From the NCBI GenBank assembly GCA_945787015.1, contig CALZGM010000008.1:1-64000 (forward strand): a stretch of DNA of 64,000 nt. Reading direction: 5' to 3'. This stretch comes from an uncultured Roseburia sp. (lineage in GTDB: Bacteria; Bacillota; Clostridia; Lachnospirales; Lachnospiraceae). Every line of letters begins with the position of its first letter. Within the stretch, counting starts at the first letter, position 1. Positions 1 to 7,564 of the stretch are shown piece by piece. The notes beneath the pieces were generated by a model, which saw only the letters and a list, made by a program, of their open reading frames with translations, did no database searches and was not told the DNA's origin. Made by a program: the position numbers and the translations under genes.

Positions 1-1
1 A

Positions 2-1168
2 GCAGAAATGTTGTCTTTTTTTGCGTTTTTGGAAAAAACTTGGGAACAGCGTAAGCTAGGAGATATAGGTTCTGTTTCTATGTGCAAGAGAATTTTCAAA
101 GAACAAACCACAGAATCAGGGGATGTCCCATTTTTTAAGATTGGAACATTTGGGGGTGAACCTGACGCATTTATTTCCAGAGAGTTGTTTGAAGAATATA
201 AATCAAATTTTTCGTATCCCGAAAAAGGAGATATTTTATTGTCGGCATCAGGTAGTATTGGCAGAACCGTTGAATTTAGCGGTAAGGACGAGTATTTTCA
301 AGATTCCAATATTATATGGTTGAAACATAATGATGAGATTATCAATGCCTTTTTAAAGCAATTATATTTGATTATTAAATGGTCTGGTATAGAAGGAACA
401 ACTATTAAGCGACTATATAATGAAAATGTACTGAGAACGAAAATTATGCTTCCAAGTGTGGCTGAACAGGAACAGATTGCTGCATATTTTGATAACCTCG
501 ACCACCTTATCACCCTTCATCAGCGTAAGCTTGACAAACTGAAAAATTTAAAAAAATCATATTTGTCAGAAATGTTTCCTCAGGAAGGTGAAACAAAACC
601 GAAGAGACGATTCGCTGGATTTACTGACCCTTGGGAACAGCGTAAGCTAGGAGATATAGGTTCTGTTTCTATGTGCAAGAGAATTTTCAAAGAACAAACC
701 ACAGAATCAGGGGATGTCCCATTTTTTAAGATTGGAACATTTGGGGGTGAACCTGACGCATTTATTTCCAGAGAGTTGTTTGAAGAATATAAATCAAATT
801 TTTCGTATCCCGAAAAAGGAGATATTTTATTGTCGGCATCAGGTAGTATTGGCAGAACCGTTGAATTTAGCGGTAAGGACGAGTATTTTCAAGATTCCAA
901 TATTATATGGTTGAAACATAATGATGAGATTATCAATGCCTTTTTAAAGCAATTATATTTGATTATTAAATGGTCTGGTATAGAAGGAACAACTATTAAG
1001 CGACTATATAATGAAAATGTACTGAGAACGAAAATTATGCTTCCAAGTGTGGCTGAACAGGAACAGATTGCTGCATATTTTGATAACCTCGACCACCTTA
1101 TCACCCTTCATCAACGTAAGCCATTTTTGCTAAGAAATGGAGGAAAACAATATGTTAGAAGACTTTAA
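2..1168 (+). CDS. hsdS: Type I restriction-modification specificity subunit HsdS, 5'-partial, duplicated half-domains
   Basis: Specificity subunit that would direct a type I restriction-modification complex to DNA through two target recognition domains. The frame is open to the left edge, so the true start is outside the window. Two copies of one half-domain are visible, each starting WEQRKLGDIG and ending in the conserved EQEQIAAYFDNLDHLITLHQRK stretch that begins the central helix; the link between them (KLKNLKKSYLSEMFPQEGE) is a normal HsdS inter-domain helix. The second copy departs from the family after HQRK and reads only a short unrelated tail, FLLRNGGKQYVRRL, so the second helix is missing. 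The two TRDs are virtually identical, so if made the protein would recognise a symmetric site. It overlaps the recombinase start by 17 nt. The tail looks like a recombination junction. Confidence in family is high; whether it is functional is unclear. Confidence 0.85.
   Translation, partial: AEMLSFFAFLEKTWEQRKLGDIGSVSMCKRIFKEQTTESGDVPFFKIGTFGGEPDAFISRELFEEYKSNFSYPEKGDILLSASGSIGRTVEFSGKDEYFQDSNIIWLKHNDEIINAFLKQLYLIIKWSGIEGTTIKRLYNENVLRTKIMLPSVAEQEQIAAYFDNLDHLITLHQRKLDKLKNLKKSYLSEMFPQEGETKPKRRFAGFTDPWEQRKLGDIGSVSMCKRIFKEQTTESGDVPFFKIGTFGGEPDAFISRELFEEYKSNFSYPEKGDILLSASGSIGRTVEFSGKDEYFQDSNIIWLKHNDEIINAFLKQLYLIIKWSGIEGTTIKRLYNENVLRTKIMLPSVAEQEQIAAYFDNLDHLITLHQRKPFLLRNGGKQYVRRL
40..1121 (+). repeat. 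Near-perfect direct repeat of an hsdS half-gene, period 591 bp
   Basis: Bases 40-530 recur at 631-1121. In my reading the only difference is one base in the HQRK codons (cagcgt against caacgt). The 591-bp period is a multiple of three, so the reading frame is preserved through both copies. Near identity implies a very recent duplication or ongoing gene conversion. Confidence 0.9.
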
Positions 1169-2078
1169 AAGGACAGATTTGTTTTGTGATTATTATGCAA
1201 AATGGATAGAAGTATATAAACAGGGTGCAATCAGAAAAGTAACATTAGATAAATACATAATGACACATCAATGGTTAAAGAAATTAGTCCCGGAGTTGCA
1301 GTTGTGTGAGGTGAATAGAATAGTATATCAGCAAATATTGAATGACTATGCTGCTTACCATGAAAGACAGACCACCATGGATTTTCATCATCAATTAAAA
1401 GGAGCTGTTTTAGATGCAGTGGATGAAGGATTAATAGACCGTGATCCAACTCGTAAAGCGATAATTAAAGGAAAGTCTCCAAAAGCAAAGAAATTGAAAT
1501 ATCTTAATCAGTTTGAACTTCATACGTTACTAAGCGGATTGGATTTAAAAGGTGAAGTTAATTGGGACTGGTTTATTTTATTAGTGGCTAAAACAGGAAT
1601 GAGATTTTCAGAAGCCTTAGCTATTACACCCAATGATTTTGATTTTGCACACCAGTCATTATCAATAAGCAAAACCTGGGATTATAAAGCGGGGGAGGGC
1701 TTTCAACCCACAAAGAACAAATCGTCGGTAAGAAAGTTGCAGATAGATTGGCAGTTGGTTATTCAATTCTCTGAATTGGTTAAGGGGTTACCGGCAGATG
1801 AACCGATTTTTGTAAAGGGAAAGGTGTACAACTCAACTGTTAATGATATTTTGGAACGCCATTGCAGAAGATTAAAAATTCCGGTTATTTCAATCCACGG
1901 GTTAAGACATACACACGCTTCTTTACTTTTATTTGCAGGTGTATCAATAGCGAGTGTGGCAAGAAGACTGGGACATGCCAGCATGACAACTACGCAAAAA
2001 ACATATCTGCATATCATTCAGGAACTGGAAAATAAAGATGTGGATTTGGTTATGCGTTCTTTGTCTAGTTTAAGTTAA
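1152..2078 (+). CDS. Tyrosine recombinase/integrase, hsdS-linked
   Basis: Site-specific recombinase of the phage-integrase family, 308 aa, which cuts and rejoins DNA through a covalent phosphotyrosine. The N-terminal half is a SAM-like core-binding domain and the C-terminal half is catalytic. Visible active-site elements are Arg in KTGMRFSEAL, the box HGLRHTHAS, and LGHASMTTTQKTYLHI, which carries the late His and the Tyr nucleophile. I start it at the ATG at 1152 because GGAGG lies 8 nt upstream; an in-frame ATG 15 nt earlier has no such site. It follows hsdS directly with overlap. In Firmicutes such hsdS-adjacent recombinases are known to invert or shuffle hsdS segments (phase variation), so that is the inferred job here. 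The partner inverted repeat is not in this window. Confidence 0.85.
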   Translation: MLEDFKRTDLFCDYYAKWIEVYKQGAIRKVTLDKYIMTHQWLKKLVPELQLCEVNRIVYQQILNDYAAYHERQTTMDFHHQLKGAVLDAVDEGLIDRDPTRKAIIKGKSPKAKKLKYLNQFELHTLLSGLDLKGEVNWDWFILLVAKTGMRFSEALAITPNDFDFAHQSLSISKTWDYKAGEGFQPTKNKSSVRKLQIDWQLVIQFSELVKGLPADEPIFVKGKVYNSTVNDILERHCRRLKIPVISIHGLRHTHASLLLFAGVSIASVARRLGHASMTTTQKTYLHIIQELENKDVDLVMRSLSSLS

Positions 2079-2123
2079 AATATAAGAAATGGCTTGCGTT
2101 GATTAAGAGTGATAAGTTTATTG

Positions 2124-2157
2124 CCAGAGTGGAGAAATCTACTCTGGTATTTCTTTT
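2124..2157 (+). terminator. Rho-independent terminator after the recombinase
   Basis: Stem CCAGAGT (2124-2130) pairs with ACTCTGG (2141-2147) and is followed by a T-rich run (tatttctttt). It lies 45 nt after the recombinase stop. Confidence 0.7.
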
Positions 2158-2368
2158 ATGTTTGTAAAAAGTGACATTGTTAGGGTATAAAAAAAGAATG
2201 ATTTGTGGTAGAATGGGACTATTAAAGAGGGTTACAAAATTATTTGTAGTCCGGCTATATTAAAGCTATGACAGTTTGGATGGGAAGCAGAAAGGCGATT
2301 GATCGCATTGATGCAAATGCGGTAGCGTAAGAAAAGGATGTAGTGTATAAAGAAAGAAGGTAATTATT
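2158..2368 (+). other. Gene-free 5' leader of the GIY-YIG gene
   Basis: No coding frame is convincing here. From about 2220 to 2345 the sequence has several short self-complementary segments (for example gcgattgatcgc near 2294 and cgcattgatgcaaatgcg just after), which could fold in a leader RNA. The AGAAAGAAGG at 2351-2360 is the ribosome site of the next gene. I recognise no known riboswitch and no clear promoter with standard spacing. Confidence 0.3.
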
Positions 2369-3202
2369 GTGGCGTATGGAAAAACAATAGAGTTATTTCT
2401 TGTAAATGGAACAGCGGAAAGTTTGATTACAGCAGAACTGTCTAATTGGAACGGAAAAGCAATTAAAATTCCGAGAACAGAGGTTGCTGCTTGTACAAGA
2501 GATGATGTATCCGGAGCGGGAGTTTATTTCTTGTTTTGTAAAGAAGATGATGGAGCAGACTCAGTCTATATTGGAGAAGCTGAAAACGTAATTGAACGTT
2601 TGCGGCAGCATCTACGTGATAGCCAATCTGGAAAAGAAACATATTATTGGAATACTGCGGTTATTTTTGTGGGGAATGATTTAAATAAAGCTTTGATTCG
2701 TTATTTAGAGGATCGATTTGTTAGGTTGGCGAGGGAATGTAATCGTTATCGTGTTCTTACAAAAAACACATATTCCAATACGGTGCTAAAAGAATCTAAT
2801 ATAGCCACAATGGAAGAATTTATTGACAATGTAAAGATTGTGATTAACACGCTTGGATATAAAGTACTTGTACCGGCACCGGAAGTTACAGACGAGACAC
2901 AGTATCTGTATTGTAAAGGCTCAGGAGCTTCTGCTAAGGGATTTTTATCGTCAGGAGGGTTAACGGTATTAAAAGGTTCTAAAGTGTCAGATGGCACAGT
3001 TCCATCATTAGAGACGAGAGGGAAATCATATTTTAATTTACGTAAGCGCTTAGAAGATGATGGAATTATTGCAGATAGATTATTTACCCAGGATTATGAA
3101 TTTAATGCACCTTCGGCAGCATCTGCTGTAGTTTTAGGTCACACTTCAAATGGTAATGTAGATTGGAAGACAGCAGATGGAAAGAAGTTGAAGGAAATCT
3201 AG
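2369..3202 (+). CDS. GIY-YIG nuclease family protein with DUF4357-like C-terminus
   Basis: Predicted single-strand-cutting endonuclease of the GIY-YIG superfamily, 277 aa. The signature spans roughly residues 50-85: GVYFLFCKEDDG followed by YIGEAENVIERLRQH, which supplies the two tyrosines and the conserved Arg region. The C-terminal ~100 residues (SAKGFLSSGGLTVLKGS, then FNLRKRLEDDGII and a VVLGHTSNGNVDWKT end) match the DUF4357 module usually paired with this nuclease. The start is GTG at 2369, preceded by AGAAAGAAGG at good spacing. It sits alone between a terminator and the helicase operon, 69 nt upstream of the next gene, and could be that operon's first gene. Proteins of this layout are frequent in defence islands, but substrate and role are not known from sequence. 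Confidence 0.8.
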   Translation: MAYGKTIELFLVNGTAESLITAELSNWNGKAIKIPRTEVAACTRDDVSGAGVYFLFCKEDDGADSVYIGEAENVIERLRQHLRDSQSGKETYYWNTAVIFVGNDLNKALIRYLEDRFVRLARECNRYRVLTKNTYSNTVLKESNIATMEEFIDNVKIVINTLGYKVLVPAPEVTDETQYLYCKGSGASAKGFLSSGGLTVLKGSKVSDGTVPSLETRGKSYFNLRKRLEDDGIIADRLFTQDYEFNAPSAASAVVLGHTSNGNVDWKTADGKKLKEI

Positions 3203-3271
3203 TAATTATAGATAGCATTTATGGATAATTTTGAATTTGGATATTAACGTAAAGAGAATTGAGGGATAAAA

Positions 3272-4234
3272 ATGATACATAGTCTCATTGATACACCAAC
3301 AGGTGAGAAAGAATTTGAATTATTGAGAAATCAGGAACATCTTGATAAGGTATGGTTAATTATGCAACCAAAAGTTGAAGAATATGTGGATGGATATTTA
3401 GAAGGCGTTTCACATTATCAGGATATGCCAAGTGTTCAGGATAGTTTTTCAGCTTTTTTAAATGAGATGATTAAGAAGAATGACAAGTTACATGACAAAT
3501 ATCTTGACATGTTCGATATTGATCTCATGGAAGAAGAATATTCCGAAGATACGCAGGGATTTAAGGATGTTATATTAAAAAAGGAATGTGATGTTATTAG
3601 AAAAACCTTACAAAGTAAGTCAGAATCGTTGAATGAGTGGAAGAAAAAGTTCTTTGGATGTAAGAGTCAACAATTATATGATACGTTTTATAATATGATG
3701 TGTTTCGCACAGGATTATTGTGAAGACATGGATGAAGAAGCAATGGCAGAATTGGATTCAATTGATGATTGTGCACTTAGAGATATGGAAGAAGATGCCT
3801 GTTATAAGAGTGGAGTTCTTGGATTTGGAATAGTATCAAATATTTTGAATCATATGTATCCGAGAGTATTTCCGGGTAATTATAAGGCAGGAGTTTATTC
3901 CTTGTTTTTTCTTTCGGGTGCTGGGAAAGGAATAGATATGCCATCAGGAAGTTCTGAGTTTTGCATGGTAAAAGATGATTTCTATTCTAAAACAGGCACA
4001 ATAGAAACTGAGCATAATTATTACTTCCCATATGAAAATTTCTGCGTGTATACATTAAGGATATATAGAATTATGGATGAGAAAATACAAGCACGTTTTC
4101 ATAAAGAGTTTCCAGTAGACTACAGATTCCTGCTTACAAATGATTTTTATGAATATGTTACATCTGTACATAAATCAGATATTACAACACTTACTGGAAA
4201 TGATGATATGTTGAAGTTTAATACAATATGGTAA
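3272..4234 (+). CDS. Unknown acidic protein, first gene of helicase operon
   Basis: A 320-aa, mostly helical, acidic protein that I cannot assign to a family. The ATG at 3272 has a GAGGG-type ribosome site just upstream. Visible features are several Asp/Glu-rich stretches (EDMDEEAMAELDSIDD near residue 150), a conserved-looking segment SNILNHMYPRVFPGNYKAG near residues 190-210, and a hydrophobic SLFFLSGAGKG. There is no signal peptide, no transmembrane helix and no obvious nucleotide-binding loop. Its stop overlaps the start of the RecQ-like gene by 7 nt, so translation is probably coupled. Inference: a system-specific partner, such as a sensor or nuclease of an unrecognised fold, of the downstream helicases. 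Confidence 0.6.
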   Translation: MIHSLIDTPTGEKEFELLRNQEHLDKVWLIMQPKVEEYVDGYLEGVSHYQDMPSVQDSFSAFLNEMIKKNDKLHDKYLDMFDIDLMEEEYSEDTQGFKDVILKKECDVIRKTLQSKSESLNEWKKKFFGCKSQQLYDTFYNMMCFAQDYCEDMDEEAMAELDSIDDCALRDMEEDACYKSGVLGFGIVSNILNHMYPRVFPGNYKAGVYSLFFLSGAGKGIDMPSGSSEFCMVKDDFYSKTGTIETEHNYYFPYENFCVYTLRIYRIMDEKIQARFHKEFPVDYRFLLTNDFYEYVTSVHKSDITTLTGNDDMLKFNTIW

Positions 4235-5844
4235 AAATGGATAAAAGAGATTATTTAAAAAAATACTTTCCAAAGGTTGATGATTTTCGGGGTGTGCAGG
4301 AGCCTGCGATAGATGCATTGAATTGTGGAGAAAAGGTATTATGTTTGATGCCAACAGGCGGTGGAAAATCGCTTATATATCAGATAGCGGGTTTATGTAC
4401 TGGAAAAGCGACAATAGTAATATCGCCATTAGTGGCATTGATGGATCAACAGTGTAGACAGCTCACTTTGCAAGGCTTGTCATCAGTTAGTTTTGCCGGA
4501 ATGGATTACAGAAAGCAATTTAGAACCATAACAGATATGGCTAATGGAGTTTTACCAAGATTCATATTTACATCTCCAGAGAGGATTTCAAATGATGGAT
4601 ATCTTGAGTATGTCTTGAATTTGCGAAAAGAGGATATCGGACTGGTTGTGGTCGATGAAGTTCATTGTGTTTCCCAGTGGGGTGAGGGCTTTAGACCTGC
4701 ATATAGAAATATTCCATTGTTTCTTAATCGCATATTTGGTAATAATAGCTGGCCAAGGGTTTTGTGTTTAACTGCTACATTGAATGATGAACAACAAACT
4801 CAAATTCAGGAAGAATTCAAAATAAGTAAGGTTATAAAAGGGGATAACCTATGGAGAGAAAATTTACATCTTGAGATAATTAATTTGAAAGATGGAAAAG
4901 AAGATACAAAGGATGATGAATTAGAAAAAATAATATTAAAGCATCCGGGAGAAAAAATATTAGTATTTGCTCATCGTAAGTATGGAAACAAAGGAACAAC
5001 AAGAACTTTATATGAAAAATATAAAGACATCTATGATGGAGTAGCATATTTTGATTCTGACATGAGTGATACTGATAAGACAGCTGTGATGCAGGGATTT
5101 ATTGAGGGGACAGTAAAAATTGTATTTGCAACATCTGCATTTGGTATGGGAGTAGACATAGAAGATATAAGAGTGGTTGTAAATTATTTAATATCTGAAA
5201 CCGTTGAACAGTATTATCAGGAGGTTGGCAGAGGTGGCAGAGATGGCAAGGATGCATATGGATATCTGCTATATACAAATCAATCTAAGCGCGGACGTAG
5301 GATGTTACTTAATAACACATTATGTACCGAAGCATCATTAAAGAATGAATGGAATGACAGAAAACTTAATGAAGGTCAAACCTTTAAGCATGTATCCTAT
5401 GAAAGTATGACTGAAGAGCAGAGAACCGCTTTCGCGCTTTTAATGGATTATGGAGTTATTTCCATTGTTGCAAAGGGAGTTCAATCAATAAGGTGCTTTG
5501 AGGGTGTAACCGCAGAAGGTAAATCCTTTTTAGATGATCTATCAGGATATTCAAAAACAGGATTGATGTCCGTTATTGTTAAGAAATCAGGAAAAAATAT
5601 TAATGCCCTTGTTCTTGAAATTTGGGAGCGTTGTGTAAAGGGAGATATAAAGATGAAGCTTGCTCCTGATAAAGCTATTTTCTATACAATAAAAAATGAA
5701 GTTACGGATGAACTTATTGAGAAAATAATATCTGACCAAAATTCTAAAAAGGAAAAAAGAGTGCAGGCTTTTGAACATTTTGTAAATGGAATTGAATCAG
5801 GAAAAACAGCGGAGGACTTAGTGAAAGAAGCGCTGGATATTTAG
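4228..5844 (+). CDS. RecQ-like superfamily 2 DNA helicase
   Basis: ATP-dependent 3'-5' DNA helicase of the RecQ family, 538 aa, shorter than housekeeping RecQ (~600-700 aa). Motif 0/I is FRGVQEPAIDAL then MPTGGGKSLIYQ (residues ~20-45), motif II is VVVDEVHCVSQWGEGFRPAY (~140-160), motif III is CLTATL, and motif VI is QEVGRGGRDGK (~330). The four-Cys zinc site and HRDC domain of housekeeping RecQ are not seen; the C-terminal third is helical and unassigned. ATG is at 4228, with an alternative ATG at 4237. It overlaps the upstream gene and is followed 9 nt later by the NERD gene, so it is a middle gene of a tight operon. RecQ-like proteins recur in phage-defence operons, which supports but does not prove that role. 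Confidence 0.85.
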   Translation: MVKMDKRDYLKKYFPKVDDFRGVQEPAIDALNCGEKVLCLMPTGGGKSLIYQIAGLCTGKATIVISPLVALMDQQCRQLTLQGLSSVSFAGMDYRKQFRTITDMANGVLPRFIFTSPERISNDGYLEYVLNLRKEDIGLVVVDEVHCVSQWGEGFRPAYRNIPLFLNRIFGNNSWPRVLCLTATLNDEQQTQIQEEFKISKVIKGDNLWRENLHLEIINLKDGKEDTKDDELEKIILKHPGEKILVFAHRKYGNKGTTRTLYEKYKDIYDGVAYFDSDMSDTDKTAVMQGFIEGTVKIVFATSAFGMGVDIEDIRVVVNYLISETVEQYYQEVGRGGRDGKDAYGYLLYTNQSKRGRRMLLNNTLCTEASLKNEWNDRKLNEGQTFKHVSYESMTEEQRTAFALLMDYGVISIVAKGVQSIRCFEGVTAEGKSFLDDLSGYSKTGLMSVIVKKSGKNINALVLEIWERCVKGDIKMKLAPDKAIFYTIKNEVTDELIEKIISDQNSKKEKRVQAFEHFVNGIESGKTAEDLVKEALDI

Positions 5845-5853
5845 GAGGTTAAT

Positions 5854-7560
5854 ATGGCTGTATTTATTCCAAGCGTGAAACCAGAAGATTTTAATAATAG
5901 CTATGGAGAGATGAAGGTATATGAGGCGTTACGCAGCCTTAACAATCAGTATATAGTGTTTTATTCGTTAAGTTGGGTAGGAGTTAATGATAAGAGGACC
6001 GTTGGAGAAGCGGACTTTGTTGTATTACATCCGGAAAAAGGAATCATTGTTATAGAAGTAAAATCTGGTGAAATAGAATATAAGAATGGTGAATGGATAC
6101 AAACAAATACAAAATCAGGAAAATCTAAAAAAATAAGTCCATATGTACAAGCTAGGAAAAGTCAATTTGAACTTTTAGAGAGATTAGAATTAGCAATTAG
6201 GAATTTTAGATTACCGATGTTGTGTTATTGTGCGTGGTTTCCATCTGTGGATATATTGGATAAATGCACGTTGCCACCGGAATCACCAAAGGAAATTACT
6301 TTGGATAAAGGAAGTCTTGACAATGCAGAAAAAGCAATAAATAGTGCTTATGATTATTGGAGCAAAAAATATAGGGCTGTCAAATTAAATCAAACTCAGT
6401 TTCAGAAAGTGGTTAGTACACTATGTCCACATTTTCATGTTGTTCCTAAGTTGAAGACAAAAATAGAAGAGATGGAAGAAGCTTATATTCAGCTTACGAA
6501 TCAACAGGTTGCATTATTAGATTTTTTAGAAGAACAAAAAACGGCAGTAATACATGGATTGGCTGGGACAGGAAAAACGGTGTTAGCTCTGGAAAAAGCA
6601 AAAAGAATAGCAGCACAGGATGAATCTGTTCTTTTTTTGTGTTTCAATAGCTTTTTAAAGGATACATTGAAGAATACTGCAATTCCTAACGTTACATTTC
6701 ATAACGCACATTCTCTTGCATATGAGGTTATGGGCCCTTCAGATGTAAATATTGATAAAGTATTGCAGGAATTTGAAGAATTTCTAGAAGTTGCTTTCGA
6801 TGCGGAATCGTGGGAGTACAGCAATATTATCGTAGACGAAGGACAGGATTTAGATGATAGACTGTTGAATCGGCTATACGAATTAGTTAAGAGGAAAAAT
6901 GGATGCTTCTATGTGTTCTATGATAGAAATCAATATATTATGAAGAACAAGGCTCCTCAGTGGATAGAGGATGCGGAATGTAGGTTAGTTCTTCATAAAA
7001 ATTGTAGAAATACAGCAGAAGTGTTTAAAACCTCATGTAGTATTATGGGATTGGAAAATGTTACATATAATGAAATTCATGGTGAAGTGCCGGCGGCTAA
7101 GTTCTATACTACGGAAGATGAATTAGAAAAAATAGTAGATGCTTTTATTCAGCACGTAATTGTTGAGGAAGAATTGGATGCTGAGGATATCGTAATTCTT
7201 ACAGCAAAAAGTACAGACAATTCATGGATTGATATGAGCAAAGAATATGGAGGTATGAAACTTTCTACACAGAAGGAAAAAGGTAAAATTCTTTTTACAA
7301 CGATTAGAAAGTTTAAAGGGCTTGAAGCAGAAGCAATACTTGTTATTGATGCATCTATGGCTTCGTTAGTTAAGCCGGAAGAAAGAAGACTTCTTTATGT
7401 TGGATGTTCGAGAGCGAAAAATTTGTTGAATATTGCCATGCTTGAGGATGTTTCTACAGATGAGATGGGAGATTACTTAAGAAACATTGCACCGAATCGT
7501 AATGTTCCTAAAAATAAAAAAGGGTTAAAAAGATTGTTGAATATTACGGTAGATAAGTAA
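5854..7560 (+). CDS. NERD-domain nuclease fused to UvrD-like ATPase
   Basis: A 568-aa fusion. Residues ~10-120 are a NERD (nuclease-related) domain, with GEADFVVLHPEKGIIVIEVKSG giving the D...ExK catalytic pattern. From residue ~215 a superfamily 1 UvrD-type ATPase follows: Walker A GLAGTGKTVLALEKA (~235), Walker B-like IIVDEGQDLDDRL (~325), and a C-terminal KFKGLEAEAILVID and RRLLYVGCSRAKN. Starts at ATG 5854 after TTTAGGAGGTTAAT; the GGAGG is contributed by the stop region of the upstream gene. NERD-helicase proteins are known as single-gene phage defence factors (Nhi-type), though those are larger. Here it is embedded between two other helicases, so it probably acts with them on foreign or damaged DNA. 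Confidence 0.85.
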   Translation: MAVFIPSVKPEDFNNSYGEMKVYEALRSLNNQYIVFYSLSWVGVNDKRTVGEADFVVLHPEKGIIVIEVKSGEIEYKNGEWIQTNTKSGKSKKISPYVQARKSQFELLERLELAIRNFRLPMLCYCAWFPSVDILDKCTLPPESPKEITLDKGSLDNAEKAINSAYDYWSKKYRAVKLNQTQFQKVVSTLCPHFHVVPKLKTKIEEMEEAYIQLTNQQVALLDFLEEQKTAVIHGLAGTGKTVLALEKAKRIAAQDESVLFLCFNSFLKDTLKNTAIPNVTFHNAHSLAYEVMGPSDVNIDKVLQEFEEFLEVAFDAESWEYSNIIVDEGQDLDDRLLNRLYELVKRKNGCFYVFYDRNQYIMKNKAPQWIEDAECRLVLHKNCRNTAEVFKTSCSIMGLENVTYNEIHGEVPAAKFYTTEDELEKIVDAFIQHVIVEEELDAEDIVILTAKSTDNSWIDMSKEYGGMKLSTQKEKGKILFTTIRKFKGLEAEAILVIDASMASLVKPEERRLLYVGCSRAKNLLNIAMLEDVSTDEMGDYLRNIAPNRNVPKNKKGLKRLLNITVDK

Positions 7561-7564
7561 AAAA

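Noticed and set aside
3272..5844. Hachiman-type (HamA/HamB) system
   Set aside because: The order unknown protein plus SF2 helicase is similar, but the helicase is RecQ-like and the first protein shows nothing I recognise as DUF1837.
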